A DNA stretch of 64,000 nucleotides from Lentzea flava (GCF_014648475.1 NZ_BMRE01000040.1:206-64205), one strand, 5' to 3'; shown: positions 1-8,912, counted from the stretch's first letter. Notes: generated by a model from the letters alone, not told the origin. Numbers and translations: made by a program.

Positions 1-19
1 CACCCGCAAACCCAAGCCA

Positions 20-58
20 CACAACAAGAAACGGGCCGCCGCTGACGCGGCGACCCGT
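20..58 (-). terminator. Probable terminator of the two-component operon
   Basis: Positions 31-42 and 47-58 form a 12-bp stem with one mismatch and a 4-nt loop. Read on the minus strand the hairpin is followed by a U-rich run (complement of 20-30). It lies about 70 bp beyond the stop of the response regulator gene, so it probably ends that minus-strand transcript. Nothing else was seen in bases 1-127. Confidence 0.5.
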
Positions 59-127
59 CCCAACGAACTCACCCCTGGTTAAAACACCAGGTGCACCTGA
101 GGTGGACAAAAGCGCCGTTCATCGTTT

Positions 128-754
128 TCAGCTGTTGATCAGGCCCGCTCGCCACGCCCAGGACGCGATGCCCACGCGGTTCTTCACGTTGAGCTTCGTT
201 TGTACGGACGCCAGGTGCGTCTTCACCGTGGAGAGGGACAGGTAGAGCTCCGACGCGATCTCCTGGTTGCTCAGGCCGCGGGCCACCTCCCGCACGACGT
301 CCTGCTCGCGTGCGGTCAGCAGGCTGAGGTCCGGACGTTCGGCCGGGCGGGAGAAGTGCTCCAGCATCCGGACGGTCACCTGGGGCGAGATCAGCGCGTT
401 GCCCTGAGCCGCTGCCCGCACCGCCTCCACCAGCAACGCCGGGCCCGCGTCCTTGGTCAGGAAGCCGGAAGCGCCGTTCTCCAACGCCGTGTGCACGTAC
501 TCGTCCAGGTCGAACGTGGTCACCACCACGACCTTGGTCGAGCCGGAGATCTTCTTGGTGACCTCGAGACCGTCCATGCCGGGCATGCGGATGTCGAGCA
601 ACGCCACGTCCGGGTTGTGCTCGCGGACCGCGGTCACCGCGCTGATGCCGTCGGCGACGTCCGCGACGACCTTGATGTCCTGCTGCTTCTCGAGGATCAT
701 CCGGAAGCCGACGCGGACCATCTCCTGGTCGTCGGCGATGAGAACCGAGATCAC
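128..754 (-). CDS. NarL/FixJ-family response regulator
   Basis: The product is a 208-aa cytoplasmic transcription factor. An N-terminal receiver domain (about residues 1-120) shows the acidic pair D8/D9, the phospho-acceptor D54 within LLDIRMPGMDG, and the TT motif before FDLDEYV. A C-terminal LuxR-type helix-turn-helix spans about 142-204 (LTAREQDVVREVARG, then NQEIASELYLS). It is co-transcribed with the upstream histidine kinase, overlapping it by 4 nt (ATGA type), so it is the output of that pair. The target is not visible; the divergent ABC exporter next door is the natural candidate, as in BceRS/LiaRS-like arrangements. Family assignment is secure; the signal is unknown. Confidence 0.93.
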   Translation of the reverse strand: MISVLIADDQEMVRVGFRMILEKQQDIKVVADVADGISAVTAVREHNPDVALLDIRMPGMDGLEVTKKISGSTKVVVVTTFDLDEYVHTALENGASGFLTKDAGPALLVEAVRAAAQGNALISPQVTVRMLEHFSRPAERPDLSLLTAREQDVVREVARGLSNQEIASELYLSLSTVKTHLASVQTKLNVKNRVGIASWAWRAGLINS

Positions 755-1905
755 TTCTTCCCTTCCAGAGGTAGCTCGGCGAGCACCTGCCAGCCGTTCT
801 CCCGCGGCCCCGCGGAGAACAGGCCGCCGAGCAGGTCCACCCGCTCACGCATACCCACGAGACCGTATCCGCCCTGGTTCAGCTCGTGCGGCCGGCCGTC
901 GTCGGCGATGATCACGCGCAGCGCTCCTCCCGGCGTCCGGGAGATCTCCACGTCGATCATCGTCGGGGACAACGCGTGTTTGTGCACGTTGGTCAGCGAC
1001 TCCTGGACCAGGCGCAACACCGAGCGGCCGAGCTCGGGCGGCACCTCGTCGGGCAGGTCGATGCGCAGCCTGGTCTCGAAGCCGAGCTCGCGGGTGCGTT
1101 CGACGGTCGCGATGACGTCCGCCGCCAGATCGGTCGTCGCGACCTCGTTCTCGCCCTGCCGCAGCGTGCCGACCATGCGTCGCATCGCGCCGAGGGCTTC
1201 CGTGCCCGATCGGACGATGCCCGGCAGCAGGCGGTGGGCGGCCTTCGGGTCGTCGTCGGAGACCTCCAGCGCGGCCTGGGCCTGCACGAGCATGCCCGTG
1301 ACGTGGTGCGCGACCACGTCGTGCAGCTCACGGGCCAGCGCGATCCGTTCTTCCTTCTGGGCGTCGGTGACGGCGGCCGCGATCAACCTGCCGCTCTCGG
1401 CGTCCCGCGCGCGGAAGTACAGGCCGACGCCGACGGCCCCGAAGCCCAGGACCAGCGAGCCCAGCATCTCGTTGTAGTTGCTGGACGAGATCCAGTTGTC
1501 GCGGACGATGGCGGCGAAGAAGCTCACGGCCATCAGCGAGCCGACCGACCAGGTGGCGGCGCGGCGCGGCTCCTCGCGCACGATGACGGCGGTGAGGACG
1601 AGGCACGCGGCGGTCTCGGCGACGGTCAGCGGGCTCAGCAGCGTCGGCAGGTTCACGTTGAACAGCCGGATGACGAACGACGAGACGAAGATCGACCCCA
1701 CCGTCACCGGAACGGCGAAGGCGCGCGACTTGAACGACGTGACGGCCGCGATGCACGGTGGCACGCTGAGCAGCCACACCAGTGCCTCCGCGCTGCGCGG
1801 CCCGTTCATCAGCACGAGCTCGCCCAGCATCAGCAACGCGAGTGCCGCGGCGATCGGCCATTGGCCCCGATGACTGTCCACGGAAGACAACGGTAGGACC
1901 ACCAC
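751..1905 (-). CDS. Sensor histidine kinase (HisKA_3 / NarL-partner type)
   Basis: This membrane sensor kinase has several hydrophobic helices in its N-terminal half, then a HisKA_3 dimerisation motif (ALARELHDVVAHHVTGM, phospho-acceptor His). The HATPase domain follows, with an N-box (VQESLTNVHKHA) and G-boxes (ADDGRP, GYGLVGMRERV). It phosphorylates the response regulator encoded 4 nt downstream. The start is uncertain: GTG at 1905 or 1902, TTG at 1890 and GTG at 1881 are all possible and none has a well-spaced ribosome site. An ATG at 2025 would overlap the divergent ABC gene and is unlikely. The short spacing to that gene suggests a shared regulatory region around 1906-1990. Confidence 0.9.
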   Translation of the reverse strand: MVVLPLSSVDSHRGQWPIAAALALLMLGELVLMNGPRSAEALVWLLSVPPCIAAVTSFKSRAFAVPVTVGSIFVSSFVIRLFNVNLPTLLSPLTVAETAACLVLTAVIVREEPRRAATWSVGSLMAVSFFAAIVRDNWISSSNYNEMLGSLVLGFGAVGVGLYFRARDAESGRLIAAAVTDAQKEERIALARELHDVVAHHVTGMLVQAQAALEVSDDDPKAAHRLLPGIVRSGTEALGAMRRMVGTLRQGENEVATTDLAADVIATVERTRELGFETRLRIDLPDEVPPELGRSVLRLVQESLTNVHKHALSPTMIDVEISRTPGGALRVIIADDGRPHELNQGGYGLVGMRERVDLLGGLFSAGPRENGWQVLAELPLEGKK

Positions 1906-1990
1906 ACCTCTCCGGCCTCGGTCATCCGGCTGATCCGGTGTGTCGTCAAGGCTGAGGTTTTCGCCGCGCGACCCCGGCACCTTGATACGC

Positions 1991-2665
1991 ATGAATTCGG
2001 TTCTGGCCGCTCGTGGCCTGGTCAAGACCTACGGCGACGTGCACGCGCTCGCCGGGGTGGACATCGACATCTCCGCCGGGGACGTGCTGGCGGTCGTCGG
2101 TCCGTCCGGTTCCGGCAAGACGACCCTGCTGCACGTGCTGTCCGGCATCCTGCGCGCCGACGGCGGCGAGGTGTTCCTCGACGGGCGCGCGATCGGTGAG
2201 CTGAACGAGACGGGACGCAGCGAGCTGCGGCGCACGGCGTTCGGGTTCGTGTTCCAGTCGGGCATGCTCGTCGCCGAGCTCACCGCGGAGGAGAACGCCG
2301 CCCTGCCGATGCTGCTCGCCGGCCGTTCGCGTGAGGAGTCGCTCGCCGCGGCCGTGGAGTGGCTGCGGCGGCTCGGCCTGCAGGGCATGGAGAAGCGACG
2401 CCCCGGTGAGCTGTCCGGCGGGCAGGCGCAGCGCGTGGCGATCGCGCGAGCCCTCGCGCACCGGCCGCGGGTGATCTTCGCGGACGAACCGACCGGTGCT
2501 CTCGACACCCGCACCGGCCAGGAGATGATGACCGCCCTGCTGGCCGCGGCGGAGGAGACCAACGCCGCCGTCGTGATCGTCACGCACGACAAGGCGATCG
2601 CGGACAGGGCGCTGCGCGTGGTCGAGATCCAGGACGGCCGGATCGCCGCCGGGGTGTCGGCATGA
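1991..2665 (+). CDS. ABC transporter ATP-binding protein (MacB/LolD type)
   Basis: This 224-aa nucleotide-binding subunit has Walker A GPSGSGKTT, a Q-loop FVFQSG, signature LSGGQAQRVAIARAL, and Walker B VIFADEP followed by TGALDT. The PTGALDT wording and the paired FtsX-like permease place it in the MacB/LolCDE/BceA group, which exports antibiotics, peptides or lipoproteins. The ATG at 1991 begins the conserved N-terminus (VLAARGLVKTYG); an in-frame start at 1940 would add an uncharacteristic leader. It overlaps the permease gene by 4 nt. Substrate is not visible; an envelope-stress or peptide-resistance exporter controlled by the adjacent two-component system is inferred. Confidence 0.93.
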   Translation: MNSVLAARGLVKTYGDVHALAGVDIDISAGDVLAVVGPSGSGKTTLLHVLSGILRADGGEVFLDGRAIGELNETGRSELRRTAFGFVFQSGMLVAELTAEENAALPMLLAGRSREESLAAAVEWLRRLGLQGMEKRRPGELSGGQAQRVAIARALAHRPRVIFADEPTGALDTRTGQEMMTALLAAAEETNAAVVIVTHDKAIADRALRVVEIQDGRIAAGVSA

Positions 2666-4851
2666 GGATCGCGCTCGCGGTGCTGCGCCGCGACCGGCGC
2701 AGCCAGGTCGCCACCGCGCTGGTCGCGCTCGGCGTGATGATCGCGGTGTCGCTGGTGCTGTGGCTGCTCGCCGCACCGAACGGCCTGCAGGCGCGGGCGG
2801 ATCGCACGGCCTGGCGCGACCTCGTTGGCAACCCCGACCAGAGCGGCGTGATCTCCGTTGCGGTGAACCACGATTCGTTCGACGGCAAGCTCATCCAACG
2901 GTTCGACGTCGCACGGCTGCGGCAGGGCGATGTGCCGGTGTCCGCGGGCATCACGAAGTTTCCCGAAGCCGGCGAGGTGCTGCTGTCCCCCGCGTTGACC
3001 GACCTCGTGCGCAGCACACCCGCCGAGAAACTCGGCAACCGCTTCCCCGGCAGGCAGATCGGCGAGCTCGGGCGGGAAGCGCTGAAGTACCCCGGTGAAC
3101 TCGTCGCGATCGTCGGGCAGGACAAGCTCGACAACGGCTACCAGGCCGCAGGTCTGCGCGGTGGCAGCGGTTCGTACCGCGACGACTACCACGGCATGCT
3201 CTACCTGCTCACCCGCGTCGGGCTCGTGGTGCTCGTCGTGCCGTGCCTCGTGCTGGTCGCGTCGGCCGCTCGGCTGACCGCGGCGAAACGGGAGCGGCGC
3301 CTGGCCGCGCTGAGGCTGGCCGGCGCGTCACCGAGGCAGGTCATCGTGATGACCGCCGCGGAGACCGCGGTCGGCGCCGTCGTGGGCAGCGTGCTCGGCG
3401 TGGTGCTGGCCCAGCCGTTCAGCCACCTCACCGCGACGATCCCGTGGGAGGGCGGCACCTGGTATCCGGGTGACTTCGTGCCTTCGGCCGCGGTCGTGGC
3501 CGCCGTCGCCGTGCTCGCTCCGGTGCTGGTCGTCGCGGCGGCGATCATGGGACTGCGGCGCGTGGTGCAGAAACCGCTCGCGGCGGAGGAGAAGCGCAAG
3601 GTCCGCTCGTGGCGGTTGCTGACGATCGCCGGCGCGCTGGGGGTGTTCTTCCTCGGCATCGTCTACGCGCAGGAAGCCAGTGGCGACAACCAGTTCACCG
3701 TGGTGCTCCTCGGTCTCGGCGCGGTGGCGCTGGCCCTGGTGCTGGCGGGGCCGGTGGTGACGGCGTGGGTCGGCAGGTTCTTCGTCGGACGGTGGCGCAG
3801 GCCGTCGACGTTGCTGGCGGGACGCAGGCTGTCCGGTGATCCCGTGGCGGCGTTCCGCGGTTCGGCCGGTGTGGTCATCGCGGTGTTCACCGGCTCGATG
3901 GCGCTGACCATGTTGCCAGGACTGGAAAGTCAGGTGCCGTTCCGCGACGGCACGTGGCGGGAGGACGCGATCGTCGCCGAACAGGTGGCGCACGACGTCA
4001 CACCGTTGCGGCTGCAGACCTCGGCGCCGATCGCCACGATGCTGGACGGTTCGGTGAGCACCGGCAAGGACACCGACTACGGGACGTACGTGATCGTCGG
4101 CAGGTGCGCTGACGTCGCGAAGGTGTTGAACGGCTTGAGCTGCCGGCCCGGTCCCGCCGTGTACGCGTACTCGAAGCTGACCGGCGACGTGTTCAAGTCG
4201 ACCGGGCAGAAGGACCAGGTGACCGCGACGCTGCCCGCGCAGTACGAAACCCGGCCGTTCACCGGCTCCGGCCGCATCAGCGCCGTGATCGACCCGGAGC
4301 TGCTGCCGGGCACCGAGGGCAAGGTGTCGATGGTCGGCGTGCCGACGACACCGGAGAACCGCGACGCCGTGCACACCGCGCTGATCGGCACGCTGCCGGG
4401 CGTCCGGCTGGTCGACGGCGAACAACGGGAGCTGTACGGCGACACGCTGATGGAGGACCTGCAGCGGGCCACGATCATCGGTCTCTCGATCGCGGCGGTG
4501 CTCGGCGGAATCGGCGCGGCGGTGGCCGCGGCCGGGTCCGTGATCGACCGCAGGCGCACTTTCGGTGCATTGATCGCGGCGGGAACACCAATTCGTGTGC
4601 TGCGTCACGCATTGCGCCGAGAAGTGACGCTGCCGGTGTTCGCGGTCACGATCGCGGCGTGCGGAGCGGGCATTGCCGTCGGCCTCGGATTGCTCGTCCT
4701 GGCTCGCGGACTGGTGGGCCACGGCGAAATGCCGCTGACGCCCTGGGTGGTCGCCCCTGTGGCCGTCGGCGTGGTGGTTGCGCTGGTAGCAGCCCTGGCG
4801 TGCGGTCCGGTACTACGCGGCATCAGCCCACGGGATTACGCGGCCGAGTAG
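2662..4851 (+). CDS. FtsX-like ABC transporter permease
   Basis: The 729-aa integral membrane protein has one N-terminal helix, an extracytoplasmic domain, a central block of helices, a second extracytoplasmic domain (about 410-600) and a C-terminal helix bundle. This is the two-FtsX-domain plan of actinobacterial exporters. The sequence RLTAAKRERRLAALRLAGASPRQV just after the first helix pair is typical of FtsX coupling regions, and RRTFGALIAAGTPIRVLR is the equivalent in the second half. Start ATG overlaps the ATPase stop, so the two form one transport unit. The substrate is unknown. The gene is followed by a strong hairpin terminator. Confidence 0.9.
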   Translation: MRIALAVLRRDRRSQVATALVALGVMIAVSLVLWLLAAPNGLQARADRTAWRDLVGNPDQSGVISVAVNHDSFDGKLIQRFDVARLRQGDVPVSAGITKFPEAGEVLLSPALTDLVRSTPAEKLGNRFPGRQIGELGREALKYPGELVAIVGQDKLDNGYQAAGLRGGSGSYRDDYHGMLYLLTRVGLVVLVVPCLVLVASAARLTAAKRERRLAALRLAGASPRQVIVMTAAETAVGAVVGSVLGVVLAQPFSHLTATIPWEGGTWYPGDFVPSAAVVAAVAVLAPVLVVAAAIMGLRRVVQKPLAAEEKRKVRSWRLLTIAGALGVFFLGIVYAQEASGDNQFTVVLLGLGAVALALVLAGPVVTAWVGRFFVGRWRRPSTLLAGRRLSGDPVAAFRGSAGVVIAVFTGSMALTMLPGLESQVPFRDGTWREDAIVAEQVAHDVTPLRLQTSAPIATMLDGSVSTGKDTDYGTYVIVGRCADVAKVLNGLSCRPGPAVYAYSKLTGDVFKSTGQKDQVTATLPAQYETRPFTGSGRISAVIDPELLPGTEGKVSMVGVPTTPENRDAVHTALIGTLPGVRLVDGEQRELYGDTLMEDLQRATIIGLSIAAVLGGIGAAVAAAGSVIDRRRTFGALIAAGTPIRVLRHALRREVTLPVFAVTIAACGAGIAVGLGLLVLARGLVGHGEMPLTPWVVAPVAVGVVVALVAALACGPVLRGISPRDYAAE

Positions 4852-4878
4852 CACTCGACCGTAAGTACGAGGTGAAAG

Positions 4879-4914
4879 TGGCTCTCAGCGCGATGTCCGC
4901 TGAGAGCCATTTTC
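4879..4914 (+). terminator. Rho-independent terminator after the ABC exporter
   Basis: A perfect 12-bp stem (4879-4890 with 4898-4909, 7-nt loop) is followed by a short T run. It lies 27 bp after the permease stop and separates the exporter operon from the VanZ-like gene. Confidence 0.8.
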
Positions 4915-4927
4915 ATAGCTTTGATTC

Positions 4928-5449
4928 ATGACCAATGCACAGCTCGCGAGCATTCAGTGGGGCCTTTTCCTGTCGGTCGTCTTTCTGCTGCCGCAGCTGT
5001 TCTTCCGTCAGCTGACCTTCCGCAGCGCGACCATCACCGTGTACGCCAGCATGCTGTTCTCCGCGACCTTCCTGCCGGTGCAGACCGTGCCGCCGCGCCA
5101 GGCCGTGCAGCTGGTGCCGTTCCAGTGGATCGCCGACACGTTCCGCGACGGGCAGATCGCGTTCGACCAGATGACGTTGAACGTGCTGCTGTTCGTCCCG
5201 CTCGGCGCGATGCTGATGTTCTGGGGCAGGCGCACCATCGGGCAGGCCGCGCTGATCGGGTACGGCGTCTCGCTGCTCATCGAGGGCTCGCAGCTGATGT
5301 GGGCCAACCGGATCTTCGACGTCGACGACCTGATCACCAACACCACCGGCACCGCGCTCGGCTGGCTCGGCGCGCTGACCGCCGTGAAGATCTACGCCCG
5401 CGTGCGGACGGCCGCGCTGCCCCAGCGTTCACTCGCCAGCGTGAGGTAA
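4928..5449 (+). CDS. VanZ-like membrane protein
   Basis: This 173-aa polytopic membrane protein has about five hydrophobic segments. The VanZ-family landmarks are present: a loop with LVPFQW, NVLLFVPLGAML in the middle, EGSQ in a later helix and the acidic DVDDLITNTTGTALGW motif. VanZ of enterococci confers low-level teicoplanin resistance; other members are uncharacterised envelope proteins. The gene stands alone between a terminator and the MarC-like gene, with a 28-bp gap to the latter. The function here is not known and drug resistance should not be assumed. Confidence 0.85.
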   Translation: MTNAQLASIQWGLFLSVVFLLPQLFFRQLTFRSATITVYASMLFSATFLPVQTVPPRQAVQLVPFQWIADTFRDGQIAFDQMTLNVLLFVPLGAMLMFWGRRTIGQAALIGYGVSLLIEGSQLMWANRIFDVDDLITNTTGTALGWLGALTAVKIYARVRTAALPQRSLASVR

Positions 5450-5477
5450 CGCGCGGGGCCGTCGTCCCGGCTCGACG

Positions 5478-6083
5478 ATGATCGCCATGAAGTTCGTGGA
5501 GGCGTTCAGCATCCTCGTCGCCGTGGTCGGCCCGCCGAAGATCATCCTGGCGTTCCTGATGGACACCGAGGGCGCCGACTCCCGGACGCGCTGGCGGGTG
5601 GCGCTGACCTCCACCGCCATCGCGCTGGGCGTCGGGCTGTTCGTGGTGGTGGCCGGGCGCGCGTTGCTCTCGATCTTCCACATCAGCGAGGGCTCGCTCT
5701 ACCTGGCCAGCGGCGTGATCCTCTTCGTGCACGCGCTCGACCTCGTGCTCGGGCGCAAGCAGGAGCCGGCGCACGACCCCACCCGCGGCACCCACGAGCT
5801 CGCCACCGCCTACTACGCGAACCCGGTGGCGCTCGCCTACCTGTTCCTGCTGTCGGACACGAAGTCGGTCGGGACGACGTTCGCACTGGCTGGCGGGTTC
5901 GCCGCGGTGATCCTGCTCGACCTCGCCGCGATCGCGGTGCTCGGCATCCTGATGCGGTGGGTGAAGATGACCTACGCCTGGGTGCTCGTGCGGGTGCTCG
6001 GCGTCCTGCTCGCGGCGCTGGGGGTGGACCAGATCATCGAAGGCCTGATCTCGCTGGGGATCCTGGAACGTGCCGTCAGCTAG
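5478..6083 (+). CDS. MarC-family (UPF0056-like) integral membrane protein
   Basis: A 201-aa protein with six hydrophobic segments. Recognisable features are VVGPPKIILAFL near the N-terminus, YANPVALAYLFLLS in the middle and a C-terminal LAALGVDQIIEGL, which resemble MarC/YchE family members. The family is widespread and its transport role, if any, is unestablished; the old link with multiple antibiotic resistance was not upheld. An ATG at 5487 is an alternative start. Its 3' end overlaps the convergent SUKH gene by 8 bp. Confidence 0.7.
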   Translation: MIAMKFVEAFSILVAVVGPPKIILAFLMDTEGADSRTRWRVALTSTAIALGVGLFVVVAGRALLSIFHISEGSLYLASGVILFVHALDLVLGRKQEPAHDPTRGTHELATAYYANPVALAYLFLLSDTKSVGTTFALAGGFAAVILLDLAAIAVLGILMRWVKMTYAWVLVRVLGVLLAALGVDQIIEGLISLGILERAVS

Positions 6084-6612
6084 TCCGCCAGCCCAGCTCA
6101 CCGGCCGTGTTGACCTCGGGGAAGCAGTGCCCGACCGCGCTGCGCGTCTCCAGCGCCGTGGCGACCTGGTCGAACATCTCGACGATCGACGTCCACTCCG
6201 GCTTGACCATCTCGTTGCGCTCCTGGTCCCACTCGACCACGCAGCCGCGCAGCACGCCGGGCCGCAGGTCCACCGCGAGCACGTCACCCGTGCCGTCGAA
6301 CGCGATCGGCAGCCACTCGGGGTGGAAGCCGGTCGTCGGCGACCCCGCCTCGGACTTGTCCGCGGGCTTGCTCAGATGGGTGTCCCTGAGCACGAACGCC
6401 CGGTCGGCGCCCAGCGGCGTGTAGAAGGGCGGCAGGATCTCGGCGTAGAGGCCGTCCTCGGTGCCTCCGTAGACGCTCCACCACATCTGGAGATCGATCG
6501 GAACCCGAAGCTCCGGCAGCGCGTCATACCTCGGCCGCAGCACGGCACGGGTGGCGGGCGCGTGCTCCGCCAGCCATGCCAGGATCCGGTTCCAGTGCTC
6601 GATCACACCCAC
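6076..6612 (-). CDS. SMI1/KNR4 (SUKH) family protein
   Basis: The 178-aa soluble protein has the SUKH fold signatures: a PELRVPIDLQMWWSVYGG-like motif, a middle hydrophobic strand, then HPEWLPIAFDGTGDVLAVDL and a GCVVEWD strand. Bacterial SUKH proteins often act as immunity proteins against polymorphic toxins (nucleases, deaminases, others), although many actinobacterial ones are of unknown function. It is transcribed divergently from the EspC-like and NlpC/P60 genes next door, which makes an immunity role for that cluster a reasonable guess but no more. Confidence 0.82.
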   Translation of the reverse strand: MGVIEHWNRILAWLAEHAPATRAVLRPRYDALPELRVPIDLQMWWSVYGGTEDGLYAEILPPFYTPLGADRAFVLRDTHLSKPADKSEAGSPTTGFHPEWLPIAFDGTGDVLAVDLRPGVLRGCVVEWDQERNEMVKPEWTSIVEMFDQVATALETRSAVGHCFPEVNTAGELGWRTS

Positions 6613-6705
6613 TGTTCCATGATCTTGGCGGAACGTCGGGCGAGGTACCGCTCATCGGGGCAGGATCTAGGCGAACAGGTCACGACTGGGGGAAAGAAGC
6701 TTCAC

Positions 6706-7032
6706 ATGGCGGAACAGGGTCTCAGGGTCGACCTCGACGCCTTGACGGGGTACGCGTCGGCGGTGAGCGGTCTGGCGAGCGAGGTCGGCGCGGTCGGCAC
6801 CGGAACGTTGAGCGGCACGACAGCGCTGCCGGCCGACTGCTTCGGCAAGATCGGCAACGAGGTGGGCCTCAACGCCGCGTTCCAGACCGCCGCGCAGGCG
6901 CAGATGGACGCCCTCAAGGCGGCGTCGTCCGGTCTCGCGGGCCTCGGCACGGCCGTCGCGAAGGCCCGTGACGCCTACATCGCCCAGGAGGAAGCGAACA
7001 AGGCCGCGCTGAACAAGGCGGCGCGCGCATGA
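6706..7032 (+). CDS. EspC/WXG100-like type VII secretion target
   Basis: A 108-aa helical-hairpin protein beginning AEQGLRVDLDALTGYASAV with a long Ala/Gly-rich second helix. This matches actinobacterial ESX-type secretion target proteins (EspC/DUF2580-like) in size and pattern, though the WXG turn itself is not evident. Start ATG at 6706 follows GGGGGAAAG. The stop overlaps the next gene start by 4 nt, so this and the WXG-NlpC gene are translationally coupled and probably make a heterodimer exported through a type VII system encoded elsewhere. Family call is moderate, coupling is directly visible. Confidence 0.72.
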   Translation: MAEQGLRVDLDALTGYASAVSGLASEVGAVGTGTLSGTTALPADCFGKIGNEVGLNAAFQTAAQAQMDALKAASSGLAGLGTAVAKARDAYIAQEEANKAALNKAARA

Positions 7033-8198
7033 GCGTCGAAGGCCTCCTGAGCGCGTTCATCGCGCCGATGAAGGAAGACCTGGCCAAGCTGGACGGCGAC
7101 ACCGGCGGCGCCACGCGTGCCGGCGACGCGTTCGGCCGCGCGCAGACCGCTCTGACGGACCTGGGGACGCGGCACACCTCGGCTGCCAACGCCGTGCTGA
7201 ACACGTGGTCCGGAGAGAGGGCCAACGCGTTCACCAGCCGCGTTGCCACCTTCGCTTCGGCCACGAACACGTTGTCCGCCAACGCTTCCGCCTTCAAGAC
7301 CGTGGCCGCCACCGGCGTGTCCGCGGTGACCGGCGGGCGAACCGCGATCCAGGGCCTGATCGACGAGTTCACCTCGAAGGCGACGCCGAAGCTCGCGGCC
7401 GCGGTCGCCGCTTCGTTCGTGGCAGGGCCGGGCGTGGTGCTGGCCGCTCTCGCCGACCTCGCCGGGATGGCGTCCGGCTACCAGGCCAAGACCTCCGCCG
7501 AGGTGCAGAAGGTGCGCGACCAGCTCACGCAGCTGGTCGGGCAGCTGAACGGCCTGCAGAAGCCGGACGTCGGCGCCCTCGGCAAGCTCGGCGAGCCGCT
7601 CGGTGGCGACGACGGGTCGACCTCCGCTTCCAGTGCTTCCGACACGCCGAAGCAGAACTCCAACTCCCACACGGGTTCCGGTTCCGGTTCCGGTGGTGGG
7701 GGCGGCGGTGGAGGCGGCGGTGGCGGTGGTGGAGGCGGCGGTGGTGGCGGAGGCGGCGGTTCGGGCCCCCGGCTTCCCGTCGCGATCCCGCCGCAGCCCG
7801 GCACCGGCGTGGGCGTGAACCTGCCCGACGGCAGCAGTGCCGAGGCCCCGAACGAGACCGCGGCCAAGGCCGTCCGGAACGCCTTGTCGGCCCTGGGCAC
7901 CCCCTACGTGTGGGGTGGCGCGAACCCGCCCCAGGGCACCGACTGCTCCGGCCTGACGCAGTGGGCCTACAAGAACGCCGGGTTCGACATCCCGCGTCCG
8001 GCGTCCTCGCAGGCGATGGGCGCCTCGGTGCCGCCGGACCAGGTGCTGCCCGGCGACCTCGTGGTGTGGGACGGGCACGTGGCGATGGTGATCGGCAACG
8101 GCCAGATGGTCGAGGCGGGCGACCCGGTGCAGGTCAGCAAGATCCGCACGACCAACAGCGGGATGTCGTTCTACGGCTTCTACCGCCCGACGGGCTGA
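7029..8198 (+). CDS. WXG-like N-domain, poly-Gly linker, NlpC/P60 hydrolase
   Basis: The 389-aa protein has three parts. Residues 1-170 are helical with a W-S-G turn at 60-62, as in long WXG/LXG secretion substrates. Residues 200-246 form a Ser/Gly linker with 23 consecutive glycines (222-244). Residues 270-389 are an NlpC/P60 domain with GTPYVWGG, catalytic DCSGL (C306) and WDGHVAMVIG (H350). NlpC/P60 enzymes cut peptidoglycan stem peptides. No classical signal peptide is present, so export by a type VII system as a pair with the upstream product is inferred. It could be a cell-wall remodelling enzyme or an antibacterial effector; the neighbouring SUKH gene hints at the latter. Confidence 0.87.
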   Translation: MSVEGLLSAFIAPMKEDLAKLDGDTGGATRAGDAFGRAQTALTDLGTRHTSAANAVLNTWSGERANAFTSRVATFASATNTLSANASAFKTVAATGVSAVTGGRTAIQGLIDEFTSKATPKLAAAVAASFVAGPGVVLAALADLAGMASGYQAKTSAEVQKVRDQLTQLVGQLNGLQKPDVGALGKLGEPLGGDDGSTSASSASDTPKQNSNSHTGSGSGSGGGGGGGGGGGGGGGGGGGGGGGSGPRLPVAIPPQPGTGVGVNLPDGSSAEAPNETAAKAVRNALSALGTPYVWGGANPPQGTDCSGLTQWAYKNAGFDIPRPASSQAMGASVPPDQVLPGDLVVWDGHVAMVIGNGQMVEAGDPVQVSKIRTTNSGMSFYGFYRPTG

Positions 8199-8200
8199 CC

Positions 8201-8527
8201 TCACCGGGGCGCGTACATGATCACGGCCACGCCGGCCAGGCACACCAGGGCGCCGATCACGTCGTAGCGGTCGGGGCGGAAGCCGTCCACGACCATCCCC
8301 CAGGCGAGCGAACCTGCCACGAACACGCCGCCGTACGCCGCGAGGATCCGGCCGAAGTGCGCGTCGGGCTGCAGCGTCGCGACGAAGCCGTAGACGCCCA
8401 GCGCGATCACGCCACCGCCGATCCACAGCCAGCCCCGGTGCTCCCGCACGCCCTGCCACACGAGCCAGGCGCCACCGATTTCCATCAGGGCGGCGAGGGC
8501 GAACAGCACGACCGAACGCAGGATCAT
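8201..8527 (-). CDS. YnfA/UPF0060 family small membrane protein
   Basis: A 108-aa protein with four hydrophobic helices and the YnfA-family pattern: [44 protein letters not shown] and a C-terminal [18 protein letters not shown]. YnfA proteins are four-helix inner-membrane proteins related in layout to small multidrug (SMR/EamA) transporters; substrate is not established. The start ATG at 8527 gives the usual family length. It is convergent with the NlpC/P60 gene and divergent from the YbaB-like pair. Confidence 0.9.
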   Translation of the reverse strand: MILRSVVLFALAALMEIGGAWLVWQGVREHRGWLWIGGGVIALGVYGFVATLQPDAHFGRILAAYGGVFVAGSLAWGMVVDGFRPDRYDVIGALVCLAGVAVIMYAPR

Positions 8528-8558
8528 GCGGCACACTGTCGCAGTAGGGGGTGATCAG

Positions 8559-8912
8559 GTGGACGACGACGTCGAGCGCGCCGCGAGGAAGGTGCGCGAT
8601 GTCGAGCAGGCCGTGGCGCAGCACGTCGAGCGCAGCGGTCCCGTCACCGGGCGGGCGTCCTCACCGGACGGCGCGGTGACGGTGATCGCCACACCCGGCG
8701 GTCCGCCGCAGCAGATCACGGTGAGCGCCGCGGCGTTGCGGATGGGGCCGCACGGGCTGGCCGCCGAGATCATGCGCGTCGCGGAAAAGGCGCAGCGCGC
8801 CGCGTCGAGCAGGCTGCACCAGACGCTGGAACGCGTGGTCGACCCGCGGGAGCTGACCGAGCTCGGGTTCACGCGCGAGCAGGACGAGGACGAGTTCGGG
8901 TGGCGGCGGTGA
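8559..8912 (+). CDS. YbaB/EbfC-like protein (first of a pair)
   Basis: A 117-aa protein with a predicted helix, a beta-hairpin (VTVIATPGGPPQQITVSAAAL) and a long C-terminal helix (AAEIMRVAEKAQRAASSRLHQ), the plan of YbaB/EbfC nucleoid-associated proteins. Actinobacterial genomes often carry such divergent YbaB-like genes beside orphan ESX/WXG genes. GTG at 8559 is preferred because a GGGGG run lies at ideal distance upstream. Its stop overlaps the next gene in a GTGA junction, and both encode the same fold, which suggests a hetero-oligomer. DNA binding is inferred from the family only. Confidence 0.72.
   Translation: MDDDVERAARKVRDVEQAVAQHVERSGPVTGRASSPDGAVTVIATPGGPPQQITVSAAALRMGPHGLAAEIMRVAEKAQRAASSRLHQTLERVVDPRELTELGFTREQDEDEFGWRR

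Noticed and set aside
4928-5449. Glycopeptide resistance gene cluster (VanZ)
   Set aside because: No vanHAX or vanRS genes nearby; VanZ-like proteins are common and mostly unrelated to resistance.
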